Positions 24,011-33,306 of a DNA stretch of 64,000 bases are shown one piece after another (the stretch's first letter is position 1; every line of letters starts with the position of its first letter). The stretch lies in contig JABAQU010000009.1 of NCBI GenBank assembly GCA_019187185.1, positions 101,521-165,520 on the forward strand, read 5' to 3'. The DNA comes from Steroidobacteraceae bacterium. Its GTDB lineage: Bacteria > Pseudomonadota > Gammaproteobacteria > Steroidobacterales > Steroidobacteraceae. The notes under the pieces are model-generated. The model did no database searches. It saw only the letters and a list, made by a program, of their open reading frames with translations, and was not told the origin of the DNA. The translations under genes were made by a program, and so were the position numbers.

Positions 24011-26986
24011 ATGGGCAAGGGAATTTTCGTCTCGCGATCGAAGATCGCGGTCATGCTGCTCGCTGGTTCACTGGTTGCACTTCCCGGCATCACCGAGGGT
24101 GCAGGTGGCAAGCGGCGCACGATCGACGCGAGCCAGTCGATCAATCTGCACGGCACCAGGCTGTCGGCAGAACAGGCAAGAGTCCAGGTGTTCGTGCGCC
24201 TCGACGAGCCGGCGGTGGCCGAGCTCAATGCAGCGAGTCTCGCGAGCACGGGCAAGTTCGCGACGCCGGCCGCACAGCGCGAGCAGGCGCGGCGCGTGTC
24301 GCAACAGCAGGCACGCTTTCGCGGGACACTCGACAGCCTCGGGGCGCAGGTCCTGTCCGCCCAGCGCGTGGGCGCGAACGGCATGCGCGTCAACGTGAAC
24401 CGGGCGGAACTCGCCGCGCTGCGTGCCATGCCCGGCGTGCGTTCGGTCGGCCGCGTGCAGCGGCAGTATCTCGACAACATCGACAGCGTGCCGTGGATCG
24501 GCACGCCGGCGGTATGGGCCGCGGTCGGTACCGGCAAGGGTGTATCGATCGGCATCATCGATACCGGCATCGATTACACGCATGCGGATTTCGGCGGCAG
24601 CGGCAATCCGGCCGACTATGAGGCGAACGACAAGTCCGTGATCGAGCCCGGCACGTTCCCCACCGCGAAGGTCAAGGGTGGCTACGACTTTGCCGGCCCG
24701 ACCTACGATGCGAATGTCCCCGGGTCCGTTCCGACGCCCGATCCCGATCCGCTGGACGGCAACGGGCACGGCACGCACGTATCAGGCACCGCAGCGGGAA
24801 TCGGCGTGCCGGGCAGCGTCGGCCAGGGCGTCGCGCCCGGTGCCGATCTCTACGCGCTCAAGGTGTTCAGCGATGACGGTGGCAGCACCGATCTCGTCTC
24901 GCTCGCCATCGAATGGGCGATGGACCCGAATGGCGACGGCGACATGAGCGATCACCTCGACGTGATCAACATGAGCCTGGGCTCGCCGTTCGGCGACCCG
25001 AACGATCCGTCGGCGATTTCGTCGAACAACGCGGCGGCCGTCGGCATCATCGTCGCGACGTCCGCCGGCAACGAAGGCGACACGCCGTACGTCACGGGCT
25101 CGCCGGGAGTGGCGAGTGCCGCGATTTCCACGGCGGCCAATACGCCGGGCGGGCGGCTGTACTCGAAGTTCGACGTGACCGCACCCGCAAGCGTGGCCGG
25201 GACCTACCCGTCGCTCGAAGGCGCAGGTCCTGTGACGTTTGCGCAGGCCGGGCCGATCTCGGGCAGCCTCGTGCTCGCAGATCCGGTGATCGGTTGCGGC
25301 CCGCTCAACAACGCGGCGACGATCGCAGGCAACGTGGCGTTCATCCGTCGCGGCACCTGCGGCTTCATCGACAAGTACCTGAATGCGCAGGCGGCGGGTG
25401 CAACGGCCATCGTCGTGTTCAATGACGGCGCGAACTCGACCCGCATCGACCCGATCGTGATGGGCGGCCTCGACGATCGCGTGACGATCCCCGGCCTCAT
25501 GATCTCGAGCACGGTCGGCAACGCGCTGGCCGCGACCTCGGGCGTCGCGGTCACGTTGTCGGCGGCACCCGATGCATCGAAGGACGACCAGATCGCCACG
25601 TTCTCGTCGCGCGGCCCCGGCGGCGGCGGCTCGCACTTCAAGCCGGACCTGTCCGCGCCGGGCGTCGCCATCGTGTCGGCCGGCGTGGGCACGGGCACGG
25701 GATCGGCGAATCTCCAGGGCACGTCGATGGCGTCGCCGCACGTGGCGGGCGCTGCCGCGCTGCTGCGCCAGGAACATCCGGACCTGAAGCCGGCCGCGAT
25801 CAAGGCGCTGCTGCAAAACTCGACCGTCGATTCGAGCGCGTCGGGTGACACCGACCTGATGCGCCAGGGTGTCGGCGCACTGCGCGTCGATCGTGCGGCG
25901 GCGCTCGAGAGCTATGCCGCGCCCGCCGGCGTGTCGTTCGGCCGGCTGAATCCGCTCACGCCGATCTTCGAGAAGGAAGACGTGACGGTGCGCGACCTGA
26001 GCGGCAAGCATCGCCACTTCAGCGTGCAACACGTGCCGAACCAGACCTACCCGGGTGTCGAGGTCAATTGTCCGCGCGACGTGCGGGTGGGCGGCAAGGG
26101 CAGTGCGAAGATGCGCATTTCGCTGCGCTTCGATCCGCGCGCCGCGTGGGACGCCGGCGTCTACGACAATGCGATCATCAGCCAGACGGAAGTCGACGGC
26201 TGGTGCGTGTTGAGCGACGGCACCGACACATTGCGGGTCGGCTATGTCGCGGTGGTCGATCCGGCCTCGGGCGTGTTCGCGCTGCCGGACCGCGGTCTCT
26301 CGGGTGCGAAGCTGCTGAACATCGGCCCGACGATCGGCTGGGCCGAGGGCTTCACGCTCGCGAAGCTCGGTGGCGAGCGACAACATGGCACGACGAGCTC
26401 GATCCAGGCGCTCGGGTTCAGGCGCGCGAACCCCGACTTCTACGCCGGCTACGATGTGCTCGAACTCGGCATCGCGACCGACCAGCCGTTCGAGCATCTC
26501 TCGAACCTCGAGTTCACGCTCGAGATCGACGCGGACGGCGACGGCGTGACGGACGCGACGCTGGTGGGCGCCGACCTGTCGAACTTCCAGGATGTCGATC
26601 CGGGACAGTTCGTCACCGCGCAGTTCGATGCGACGGGTTCGGGCTTCCTCGACTGGCTCGCGAACTCGTGGGACTACAACGATCGCACCTTGATCCTGCC
26701 CTTTACGTTCGCAACCGCGGGCGGTCTCGTGCCGGAGAAATTCAGCTACGTGCTGACCGTGACCGGGCGCGACGGCGAGAGCGACGTGCAGCATGGCACG
26801 ATCGACCTCGCGAAGGAGATCGTGCCCGATGTGAACAGCTTCGGTGTCGATCCGCGCGACAATGTCGAAGTCGGTTTGACTGGGCCGACCGGCGTGTCGA
26901 TGTGGTTGTTGCAGAACAACCGGGCGGCATCGCAGCTCGGCCTCACGCCTCACGTGGACTGGAAGACTCACCGCCGCGGGCGTTGA
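24011..26986 (+). CDS. secreted subtilisin-like S8 serine protease with PA domain
   Basis: 991 residues. Signal peptide (SKIAVMLLAGSLVALPGITEG), an I9-type propeptide (RVQVFVRLDEPAVAEL ... MRVNVNRAELAALRAMPGV), then the S8 catalytic domain: Asp184 in IIDTGIDYTHADF, His253 in GNGHGTHVSGTAAG and Ser572 in QGTSMASPHVAGAAALL. The ~300-residue gap between His and Ser holds a protease-associated domain (VAFIRRGTCGFIDKYLNAQA). After ~620 come beta-rich C-terminal domains with IDADGDGVTDA, a possible calcium-binding stretch. A large extracellular protease, followed by a strong terminator. Confidence 0.92.
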   Translation: MGKGIFVSRSKIAVMLLAGSLVALPGITEGAGGKRRTIDASQSINLHGTRLSAEQARVQVFVRLDEPAVAELNAASLASTGKFATPAAQREQARRVSQQQARFRGTLDSLGAQVLSAQRVGANGMRVNVNRAELAALRAMPGVRSVGRVQRQYLDNIDSVPWIGTPAVWAAVGTGKGVSIGIIDTGIDYTHADFGGSGNPADYEANDKSVIEPGTFPTAKVKGGYDFAGPTYDANVPGSVPTPDPDPLDGNGHGTHVSGTAAGIGVPGSVGQGVAPGADLYALKVFSDDGGSTDLVSLAIEWAMDPNGDGDMSDHLDVINMSLGSPFGDPNDPSAISSNNAAAVGIIVATSAGNEGDTPYVTGSPGVASAAISTAANTPGGRLYSKFDVTAPASVAGTYPSLEGAGPVTFAQAGPISGSLVLADPVIGCGPLNNAATIAGNVAFIRRGTCGFIDKYLNAQAAGATAIVVFNDGANSTRIDPIVMGGLDDRVTIPGLMISSTVGNALAATSGVAVTLSAAPDASKDDQIATFSSRGPGGGGSHFKPDLSAPGVAIVSAGVGTGTGSANLQGTSMASPHVAGAAALLRQEHPDLKPAAIKALLQNSTVDSSASGDTDLMRQGVGALRVDRAAALESYAAPAGVSFGRLNPLTPIFEKEDVTVRDLSGKHRHFSVQHVPNQTYPGVEVNCPRDVRVGGKGSAKMRISLRFDPRAAWDAGVYDNAIISQTEVDGWCVLSDGTDTLRVGYVAVVDPASGVFALPDRGLSGAKLLNIGPTIGWAEGFTLAKLGGERQHGTTSSIQALGFRRANPDFYAGYDVLELGIATDQPFEHLSNLEFTLEIDADGDGVTDATLVGADLSNFQDVDPGQFVTAQFDATGSGFLDWLANSWDYNDRTLILPFTFATAGGLVPEKFSYVLTVTGRDGESDVQHGTIDLAKEIVPDVNSFGVDPRDNVEVGLTGPTGVSMWLLQNNRAASQLGLTPHVDWKTHRRGR

Positions 26987-27013
26987 CGCGGTCGTCGTTC
27001 CAGGCCCTTCCGG

Positions 27014-27042
27014 AAGGGGCCGCCACGCGGCGGCCCCTTTTC
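27014..27042. terminator. rho-independent terminator, probably bidirectional
   Basis: AAGGGGCCGCC (27014-27024) pairs with GGCGGCCCCTT (27029-27039) over 11 bp with loop ACGC, followed by TTTC. It ends the S8 protease gene and lies 13 bases from the stop of the convergent lipoprotein gene; the AA run on the left arm gives a weaker T-run on the other strand. Confidence 0.85.
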
Positions 27043-27054
27043 ATTCGGGCTCTT

Positions 27055-27675
27055 CTATTCCGCTTCGATCGCGGGGCAGGGTCGCACGGTCATGCGGTCG
27101 GTGTGATAGGTATACACGCGACCTGCGTAGCGCAACGTCAGCAGCAGGCCATCGACCGGCCCGGCTGCAGGGGTCTCGCCCTGCTGCGGGCAACCGAGGC
27201 TGCTGTCCGGCCACTGCTGTCCCTTGACACCGCCAAGACGGATCCTGACGGGCTCGACGCCGAGCCGCCGGGCGAGGTCCTCGCGCGCACGCTCGAACAT
27301 CTCGTCGATGCCGCGCGCGGCCGACGCCGATTGGCGGCGCAAGGTCTTCGCATCGCTGCAGACGACGACGTTCCTGCCCGACACATGAACGAGGTGAGTG
27401 CGTCCCTGCGCGGTCGCCGAGACCGCGTATCCTTCGGTGATCACGGTCGCGGCAACGGTGCCGGGAGCGCCGCAGCCCATGCCCGAATCGCTCCACGTAC
27501 GCGCAGTGACACTCTCGACCCGGATGTCGCCCACCTCGACATGCAGCTTGCGCGCGAGTGCCTCGCGCGCAAGCTGCGAGGCCTCTGCCTCAGCAGTGCT
27601 CGACGGCTGGCCCGGAGGCGCCGCGTTGGCGCAACCGCTCAGGGCAAGTATCGCGATGACCGCCGTGCGCAGCAT
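27055..27675 (-). CDS. lipoprotein with two tandem copies of a W-DS-GC domain
   Basis: 206 residues with lipobox LSGC (Cys ~15). The rest is an internal duplication of ~85 residues: each copy has a helical start (ASQLAREALARKLHVEVGDI and FERAREDLARRLGVEPVRI), a Trp-Asp-Ser motif with GC (TWSDSGMGC and QWPDSSLGC), a Gly-rich turn, a strand pair (GYAVSATAQGRTHLVHVSG and GLLLTLRYAGRVYTYHTD) and a closing Cys (NVVVC and TVRPC). Each copy could close on itself with a disulfide. Function unknown. Eight bases downstream of the barrel protein gene and probably cotranscribed with it. Confidence 0.72.
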   Translation of the reverse strand: MLRTAVIAILALSGCANAAPPGQPSSTAEAEASQLAREALARKLHVEVGDIRVESVTARTWSDSGMGCGAPGTVAATVITEGYAVSATAQGRTHLVHVSGRNVVVCSDAKTLRRQSASAARGIDEMFERAREDLARRLGVEPVRIRLGGVKGQQWPDSSLGCPQQGETPAAGPVDGLLLTLRYAGRVYTYHTDRMTVRPCPAIEAE

Positions 27676-27683
27676 GGGGCACC

Positions 27684-28265
27684 TCAGAACGAGTAACGGC
27701 CGTAGAGGCCGACATCCGTCTGATCGTCGGAGAGCAGCACTTCGAGGCCGGCGGACCAGGCGCTCGTGAAGTGATAGCGGGCGCCGAGCCTGGCGCCCGT
27801 GCTGTCGCCTGCATCGTCGAGATCGGTGTAGTCGAGCGCGGCCTCGAATTCGAGCTGAGGCGCCGCGAGCGCACGGATGCCGACGCTCACGCCATAACCA
27901 TTGTCGTCGGCGGAAATGCCGAACGGACCGTCGGCCGACACGTCGACGTAACTGATGCGCGCCACGCCGTCCATCCGGTCGGTGAGCGGAATGTGGCCGC
28001 CGAAGCCGACGTCGATCAGGTCGAAATCGACGTCATTGCCGCCGACGTCGAACGAAACCTGGCGATAGCCTGCGGCGGCGAACCAGTTCGTCCCGAAGCC
28101 GACGGAGCCGCGCAGGAAAAACCCGTCGCCGTTTTCGTTCAGGTCGTCGATGTCGGTGCGCGCCCAGCCGGCATCGACCGTCGAATAGCTGAAGTCCGCG
28201 GCAGCGACACTCGTTGCGGCGCCCAGTGCGAGGGCCGCGAGCACGCCGGTCTTGATTGCTGTCAT
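27684..28265 (-). CDS. outer-membrane beta-barrel protein
   Basis: 193 residues. After a signal peptide ending at ATSVAAADF the chain alternates short beta strands and Asp/Gly turns (GFFLRGSVGFGTNWFAAAGY, RISYVDVSADG, FEAALDYTDLDD) and ends in VGLYGRYSF, an aromatic C-terminal residue typical of barrels that are folded by the Bam machinery. About eight strands fit the length, as in small OmpA/OmpX-type barrels. ATG at 28265 has GGAG seven bases upstream. Role unknown; first gene ahead of the duplicated lipoprotein. Confidence 0.75.
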   Translation of the reverse strand: MTAIKTGVLAALALGAATSVAAADFSYSTVDAGWARTDIDDLNENGDGFFLRGSVGFGTNWFAAAGYRQVSFDVGGNDVDFDLIDVGFGGHIPLTDRMDGVARISYVDVSADGPFGISADDNGYGVSVGIRALAAPQLEFEAALDYTDLDDAGDSTGARLGARYHFTSAWSAGLEVLLSDDQTDVGLYGRYSF

Positions 28266-28385
28266 CAATGTACTCCAGAGTATTGAGCAAGCGCCCGTGC
28301 AGTCACGGGCGGCGCGATGGTAGCGTCCTGTACCGGGAATGCAATGTCTGTAGTCATAATGCGACGCTCTTGACGGGAGCCTGGT

Positions 28386-28727
28386 GTGTCGAACGGCGTG
28401 TTCGCGGTGCGTGCGAGGGTATGGCGTTACCAGGGAAGTGCCGCATGGTATTTCGCGCGCGTACCCCGCCGGGCGTCGATGCAGATCCGGATGGCGAGGG
28501 ACGCGCCACGCAGCGCCTGGGGCTCGATTCGCGTGACCGCCAGGATCGGCAGTACCGTGTGGAAGACCTCACTTTTCCCGGACAGTAAGAGCGGGTGCTA
28601 TCTGCTGCCGCTCAAGGCCGATGTGCGCCGGAGGGAAGGCATCGAGGCGGACGCGACGATTCGTGTCACGTTGCGGACAGCGCCGCTCGACTTGCCCTTT
28701 CAGCGAGCGAGGAAGCGCCACAGATAG
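28386..28727 (+). CDS. DUF1905 domain protein
   Basis: 113 residues, cytoplasmic. The conserved DUF1905 pattern is clear: RVWRYQGSAAWYFARVPRRA near the start, RSAWGSIRVTARIGSTVWKTSLFP in two adjoining blocks, and SGCYLLPLKADVRRREGI then ATIRVTLR. These small beta-barrel-like proteins have no assigned activity. GTG start at 28386 is the first plausible one; there is no strong ribosome site. Its last 28 bases overlap the 3' end of the convergent esterase gene. Confidence 0.8.
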   Translation: MSNGVFAVRARVWRYQGSAAWYFARVPRRASMQIRMARDAPRSAWGSIRVTARIGSTVWKTSLFPDSKSGCYLLPLKADVRRREGIEADATIRVTLRTAPLDLPFQRARKRHR

Positions 28728-30211
28728 TCGTTTGCACTGAAATCCGTCGCGGGTTGGTCGCTGCCCGCGGCCGGCGAGCGATTGCCGCCCGGCCACGAGT
28801 GGCCACCACCGTACACGATGCCGGTGGCGGGATCGAAGACATCCACCGGATCCGACTTGCACAATGTCACGGGCGCGCTCGGCAGACCCGGATCCAGCGG
28901 CACGTCATAGTGATAACAGACGGTCGACGCGGACAGCGATTCCTCGGTCGCCTGCGCGGCGACATTGTTGCGGGTGCGCCAGTCCGAGATCGTCGCGTCG
29001 ACCGACAGGAAGTTGCGATCCGACAGGCCCTCGCCGAAGCCGCCGTCGAACGGGTAGTTGCGATCGTTGGTGGCGTGCAGGTGCAGTATCGGGATGGGAC
29101 GGGACGGATTGCAGGCATAGTACGCATTGCCGTCGCGATCGAACTGGCCGGATGCGCCGCTCACTGCCGCGATACCCGAGATGCGATCGGCGAGCGCGCA
29201 GGCGAGGCGGTACGACATCATCCCGCCATTGGAGAAGCCCGACGAGAACACCCTGGTCACATCGACCGGATAGTTCGCCTCGACGTCGTCGAGGAGTGCC
29301 GAAACAAAAGCCACGTCATCGACGTTCTGCGTCTGCGCGGAGCCGCAGCACAGGCCCGCATTGAAGGTCTGGAGGGCGCCGCTGCCTTCCGGATAGACGA
29401 TGAATATGCCCTCGTCTGCGCCGAGCGCATCGAGCAGCGTCATCGATGCATTGATGCGCGCGTTGCCGCCGCCGCCGTGCAGCGCAAGGAGCAGCGGCCG
29501 CGGGCCGCTGACTCCGTCGGGAATGTAGATCGAGTACCCGCGCGTGCCTTGCCCCGGCACGGCGATCGATCGATCGACGAATCGGCCGGCCACACGGATC
29601 GTGATTTGCGACGACCACGATCCGTACGTGGCCGTGATCGTCGCGCTGCCCACGGCAAGTCCGCGCACGCCACCGTCGGCGGATGGCAGCGCGACACCAG
29701 GCTGTGACGAGGCGAACGTCACTTGGGCGGAGTCGACATACAGCGGGTAGGGGTCCGTCGAGTGCGCCTTGTATGCGGCAAAGAGGTCGATCTGCTGGCC
29801 AACACCGATCGTCGTGCCCGGCGCTGGCTCGAGGCGAAACTCGCCGGCTGCGTTGACGGTGATGTCGAGCGTGAAGACCGCCGACCCGGCGCTGTTGCTC
29901 GCCCGCAGGACGTAGCCGGCGGTGGGGGAGGGCGACGCGGGGGTGCCGCTGATTTCCCCGGTCGTGCTGTCGAGCGCAAGACCGGCAGGCAGCGCCGGCG
30001 AGACGCTGTAACCCGTTACGGTGCCCGAAACGGTCGGCACGACCGGGGCCATCGGGACGCCGACGACGAGTGCCGGTATGGTCGGGTAAGACAGCCCGCT
30101 CGGTGGCGCCAGGGGTGCCGGGGATGAATCGCCCCCGCCGCACCCGGCCAGGGCGAGCCCCAGCACGGCCGCCCATGAGACGCGTACCGCCCGTTTTCCG
30201 CGCATGCGCAT
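28700..30211 (-). CDS. lipoprotein esterase of the PHB depolymerase/feruloyl esterase family with Ig-like domains
   Basis: 503 residues. Lipobox LAGC (Cys ~24) then a proline-rich linker and a putative Ig fold (ALPAGLALDSTTGEISGTPA), a second beta domain of BIG2 type (VTFASSQPGVALPSADGG), and from ~210 an alpha/beta-hydrolase of the LpqC/PhaZ group: LLLALHGGGGNAR (oxyanion), nucleophile Ser in SSGFSNGGMMSYRLA, acid in HLHATNDRN and His in GGGHSWPGG. Likely cleaves polyester or hydroxycinnamate esters at the cell surface. Six Cys in the catalytic part may form disulfides. Confidence 0.85.
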   Translation of the reverse strand: MRMRGKRAVRVSWAAVLGLALAGCGGGDSSPAPLAPPSGLSYPTIPALVVGVPMAPVVPTVSGTVTGYSVSPALPAGLALDSTTGEISGTPASPSPTAGYVLRASNSAGSAVFTLDITVNAAGEFRLEPAPGTTIGVGQQIDLFAAYKAHSTDPYPLYVDSAQVTFASSQPGVALPSADGGVRGLAVGSATITATYGSWSSQITIRVAGRFVDRSIAVPGQGTRGYSIYIPDGVSGPRPLLLALHGGGGNARINASMTLLDALGADEGIFIVYPEGSGALQTFNAGLCCGSAQTQNVDDVAFVSALLDDVEANYPVDVTRVFSSGFSNGGMMSYRLACALADRISGIAAVSGASGQFDRDGNAYYACNPSRPIPILHLHATNDRNYPFDGGFGEGLSDRNFLSVDATISDWRTRNNVAAQATEESLSASTVCYHYDVPLDPGLPSAPVTLCKSDPVDVFDPATGIVYGGGHSWPGGNRSPAAGSDQPATDFSANDYLWRFLAR

Positions 30212-30275
30212 GCAAGGTCCATCATGAAGGCTGTTGCGTTACAGAACGCGGTACCGGGTCGCAGGTGTACAACGA

Positions 30276-31913
30276 CTACCCGATTGCGATCAGGGCCTCG
30301 TGCAGGTCGCTGTAATAGCGCACGGGCGTGACCTGCTTGCCGACGAGCTCGACCCGCACGAGCTTGCGCAGCACATTCGGGCGCGCCTCGCAATACAGCA
30401 CCCGCACGCCGCGCCGCTCGAGATTCCGGGTCGCCTCTTCGATCGCCTGCAGTCCCGTCGCGTCCATGAACGGTACCCGTCCGAGGCGGATCACGATCGC
30501 GCGCGGATCGGTGTGCGTCCGCCCGAGGACGCGCTCGAGACTCTCGACGGCGCCGAAGAAGAAGGGGCCTTCGATCGAATAGACGATCACGCCGCGGGGC
30601 AGGGTCTCGCGACCGGTGCCTCGCAGCTCCGCATCGAGCGCTCGCTCGTCGACCCGCAGCACTTCGACGGCATTCGACATGCGGCGCAGGAAGAGGAGCA
30701 TGGCAAGGATCACGCCGACGTTCACCGCGATGACGAGGTCGACCATCACGGTCAGGACGAACGTGATCAGCAGGATCGCGACGTCGGCGCGCGGCGCCGT
30801 GCGCACCATGCGCATGAAATGCCTTGCCTCGCTCATGTTCCACGCGACGAGGAACAGGATTGCCGCGAGGGCTGCGAGCGGCACGGCACCCGCGAGTGGT
30901 GCGAGGAGCAGCAGGATCGCGAGCAGCAGCACCGAGTGCACGATGCCGGCGAGCGGGTTCGTCGCGCCGTTGCGAAAACTCGTCGCGGTGCGCGCGATCG
31001 CACCGGTCGCGGCGATGCCGCCGAACAGCGGCGAGATCACATTGGCAATGCCCTGACCGATCAGCTCCTGGTTCGAGTCGTGCCGCGTGCCGGCCATGCC
31101 GTCGGCGACCGAGGCCGACAGCAGCGACTCGATGGCGCCGAGCATCGCAATCGTGAATGCCGCAGGAACGAGCGACACGAGCCGATCGAGCGACAAGGCG
31201 GGCCACACGAAATGCGGCAGGCTCTGGGGGATGCCGCCGAACGCACTCGCGATCGTCGCAACGCCTTCGAAGCCGATGGTCGCCTGCAGGATCGTCGCGG
31301 CGACCATCGCCACGAGGGGACCCGGGACACGTTGCAATCCGGGTACACGCGGTGCGTAGATCGCGAGCAGGAGGCTCAGCACGGCAAGGCCGGTCGTCGC
31401 CGGATGCAGTTGCGGCAACGACTGCAGCAGATGCACCAGCTTCTCGTGAAAGTGCTCGCCGGCAGGCGCAGGCAGGCCGAAAAAGTCCTTCCACTGGCTG
31501 ACCCAGATCACGACGCCGATGCCGGCCGTGAAGCCGACGATCACGGGGTCTGGGATGTAGCGCAGCACGCCGCCGAATTTCGCGGCACCGAAGAGGATCA
31601 GGATCACGCCGGCCATCAGGGTCGCGAGCAGCAGGCCGTCGACGCCATGGCGCGCGACGATCGCCGCGAGTATGACCACGAATGCGCCGGTCGGCCCGGC
31701 GATCTGGATGCGGCTGCCGCCGAAGAGGGATACGGCGAGGCCCGCGATGATCGAGGTGTAGATGCCCTGTTCCGGCTTGACGCCCGACGCCATTGCAAAC
31801 GCCATCGCGAGCGGCAGCGCGACCACACCGACCACGAGCCCCGCGACGAGGTTGCGCCCCCAGGTCTCGCGCGCGAGGAGCCCGGCGCGTGCCGCTTCGA
31901 CGATGGCGATCAC
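30276..31913 (-). CDS. SulP/SLC26-family anion transporter with STAS domain
   Basis: 545 residues. SulP signature LAMAFAMASGVKPEQGIYTS near residue 55, ten or more helices, GIANVISPLFGGIAATGAIAR in the middle, and a C-terminal STAS domain from ~430 (VIVYSIEGPFFFGAVESLER, VPFMDATGLQAIEEA). Moves sulfate, bicarbonate or dicarboxylate into the cell. The GTG start at 31913 overlaps the stop of an upstream LysR remnant (GTGA at 31910-31913); a longer N terminus is possible but less likely. Confidence 0.88.
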   Translation of the reverse strand: MIAIVEAARAGLLARETWGRNLVAGLVVGVVALPLAMAFAMASGVKPEQGIYTSIIAGLAVSLFGGSRIQIAGPTGAFVVILAAIVARHGVDGLLLATLMAGVILILFGAAKFGGVLRYIPDPVIVGFTAGIGVVIWVSQWKDFFGLPAPAGEHFHEKLVHLLQSLPQLHPATTGLAVLSLLLAIYAPRVPGLQRVPGPLVAMVAATILQATIGFEGVATIASAFGGIPQSLPHFVWPALSLDRLVSLVPAAFTIAMLGAIESLLSASVADGMAGTRHDSNQELIGQGIANVISPLFGGIAATGAIARTATSFRNGATNPLAGIVHSVLLLAILLLLAPLAGAVPLAALAAILFLVAWNMSEARHFMRMVRTAPRADVAILLITFVLTVMVDLVIAVNVGVILAMLLFLRRMSNAVEVLRVDERALDAELRGTGRETLPRGVIVYSIEGPFFFGAVESLERVLGRTHTDPRAIVIRLGRVPFMDATGLQAIEEATRNLERRGVRVLYCEARPNVLRKLVRVELVGKQVTPVRYYSDLHEALIAIG

Positions 31914-32227
31914 GCTGTCACTCCCTCGCACACCTGCTGCAGCAGCAGCTGCTCGAGCCATTCCGCGAAGACCTGCACGCGTCGCGAAAGTCGCGGGCGC
32001 TGCGGAAAGAGCAGCGCCATGGTCATGGGCGCTGCACGATACTGCGGCAAGACCTCGACGAGCTCACCCGACTCGAGGTGCGGACGGACATCGTAGGCGG
32101 GCACCTGGATGAGCCCGGCGCCCGCGAGACAGCAAGCGATGTGCGCTTCGGCACCGTTGACAGTGACGCGCACCCGGGAGATCCGATTGTTCGATATGTC
32201 TGGCAGGTCTTGTCGGATTCTGCGGCT
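31910..32227 (-). pseudogene. truncated LysR regulator (C-terminal effector domain only)
   Basis: The open frame codes for the last ~105 residues of a LysR protein: VRVTVNGAEAHIACCLAGAG, LIQVPAYDVRPHLESGELVE and RRVQVFAEWLEQLLLQQV match the end of the effector domain. The DNA-binding helix-turn-helix and most of the effector domain are absent; an in-frame TAA (32228-32230) blocks the frame upstream and no further LysR sequence is visible before the LLM gene. Only 87 residues follow the first GTG. It probably derives from a regulator of the adjacent SulP gene, to which it is still joined by a GTGA overlap. Confidence 0.75.
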
Positions 32228-32307
32228 TTATCCGCAGATTGTAGACGATAGGCTGTGCGAGGCCCAAGCGATCGTGCGCCGCGCATTGTCCAGGGCTGAA
32301 CCGCGCG

Positions 32308-33294
32308 TCACAAATGCCGGATGTCGATGCGCGGCGCGACCTCGCGGAAGAAGAGGCGCAGCGTCTCCCAGCTGAGCTCCTTCTCGAGACCCGAGATCAG
32401 CGGATGCAGGACGATGCCGTCGTTCGGCGCGAGTGACGGCGCGCGCGCGAGGACTTCGTCCGGCGTCAATGGCTGGTAGATCCCGAGCGCGCGCAGCGCG
32501 TCCGCGTCGGTCGCGGGCTTGAACATGCCGCCCTGGCTCGCGCCCGCCTGCCAGCGCGCGTACATGTTCGTCTCGCCGAGGCAAAAGGGGGCGAGCCGCT
32601 GCCAGGTGCGGTCCGGGTCTTCGCAGACGAAGAGATAGGAGTACGCCATCTCGCCCTGATACCGCGGCGCGCGACCGACGGCGGCGCATTCGGCCACATA
32701 GTGCGGATTGAGTGACGAGACGGCGATGAACCCGTCCCCGATGCGTGCCGCGCGGCGTGCGGCCGCGGGCGTGGCGCCACCCATGAAGAGCGGCGGGTGA
32801 GGGCGTTGCAGCGGGCGCGGCGTGACGCGGCAGCGGCGCCCGCGGTACTCGAAGGGCTCTCCCGTCCAGGCGTCGCGCAGCACGCGCACGCCTTCTTCCA
32901 TCAATGCGCCGCGCTCGGCGGGATCGGCGCCGAAGGTTGCGAATTCTTCGGTCACGAACCCGCCCATCAGCAGCAGCTGGACGCGTCCCTTGCTGATGTG
33001 ATCGAGCACCGCCGCATCCTCCGCGACGTGCAGCGGGTTGCGGAACGGCAGCACGACGTTCACGAGCAGGCGGACATGACGCGTGATGGCCGCGGCGGCG
33101 GCCGCGAGCGTCAGGGGGCTCGGCATGTAACCGTCGTCCGTGCCGTGATGCTCGCCGAAGTTCAGCGTGACCGGAAAGCCCTGCGCGTCGATCCAGGCAA
33201 TCTGCTCGAGCGTCGTGTCGTAGACCTCCTCCGGGCTCATCGGCGAGAGGCCCGCGGGCGCGCGGCATTCATAGCGGATCTGGACGTATGCCAT
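32308..33294 (-). CDS. LLM-class flavin-dependent (luciferase-like) oxidoreductase
   Basis: 328 residues. TIM-barrel of the bacterial luciferase superfamily: VTLNFGEHHGTDDGYMPSPL, LVNVVLPFRNPLHVAEDAAV, LDHISKGRVQLLLMGGFV, RPHPPLFMGGATPAAARRAA and ARIGDGFIAVSS. Uses FMN or F420; the substrate cannot be read. Last gene of a minus-strand operon after alcohol dehydrogenase (12-base gap), sulfotransferase and DUF1214 genes, a set typical of accessory metabolism of hydrophobic or steroid-like alcohols, which is an inference. Confidence 0.87.
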   Translation of the reverse strand: MAYVQIRYECRAPAGLSPMSPEEVYDTTLEQIAWIDAQGFPVTLNFGEHHGTDDGYMPSPLTLAAAAAAITRHVRLLVNVVLPFRNPLHVAEDAAVLDHISKGRVQLLLMGGFVTEEFATFGADPAERGALMEEGVRVLRDAWTGEPFEYRGRRCRVTPRPLQRPHPPLFMGGATPAAARRAARIGDGFIAVSSLNPHYVAECAAVGRAPRYQGEMAYSYLFVCEDPDRTWQRLAPFCLGETNMYARWQAGASQGGMFKPATDADALRALGIYQPLTPDEVLARAPSLAPNDGIVLHPLISGLEKELSWETLRLFFREVAPRIDIRHL

Positions 33295-33306
33295 CGGCGG
33301 CGAGCC

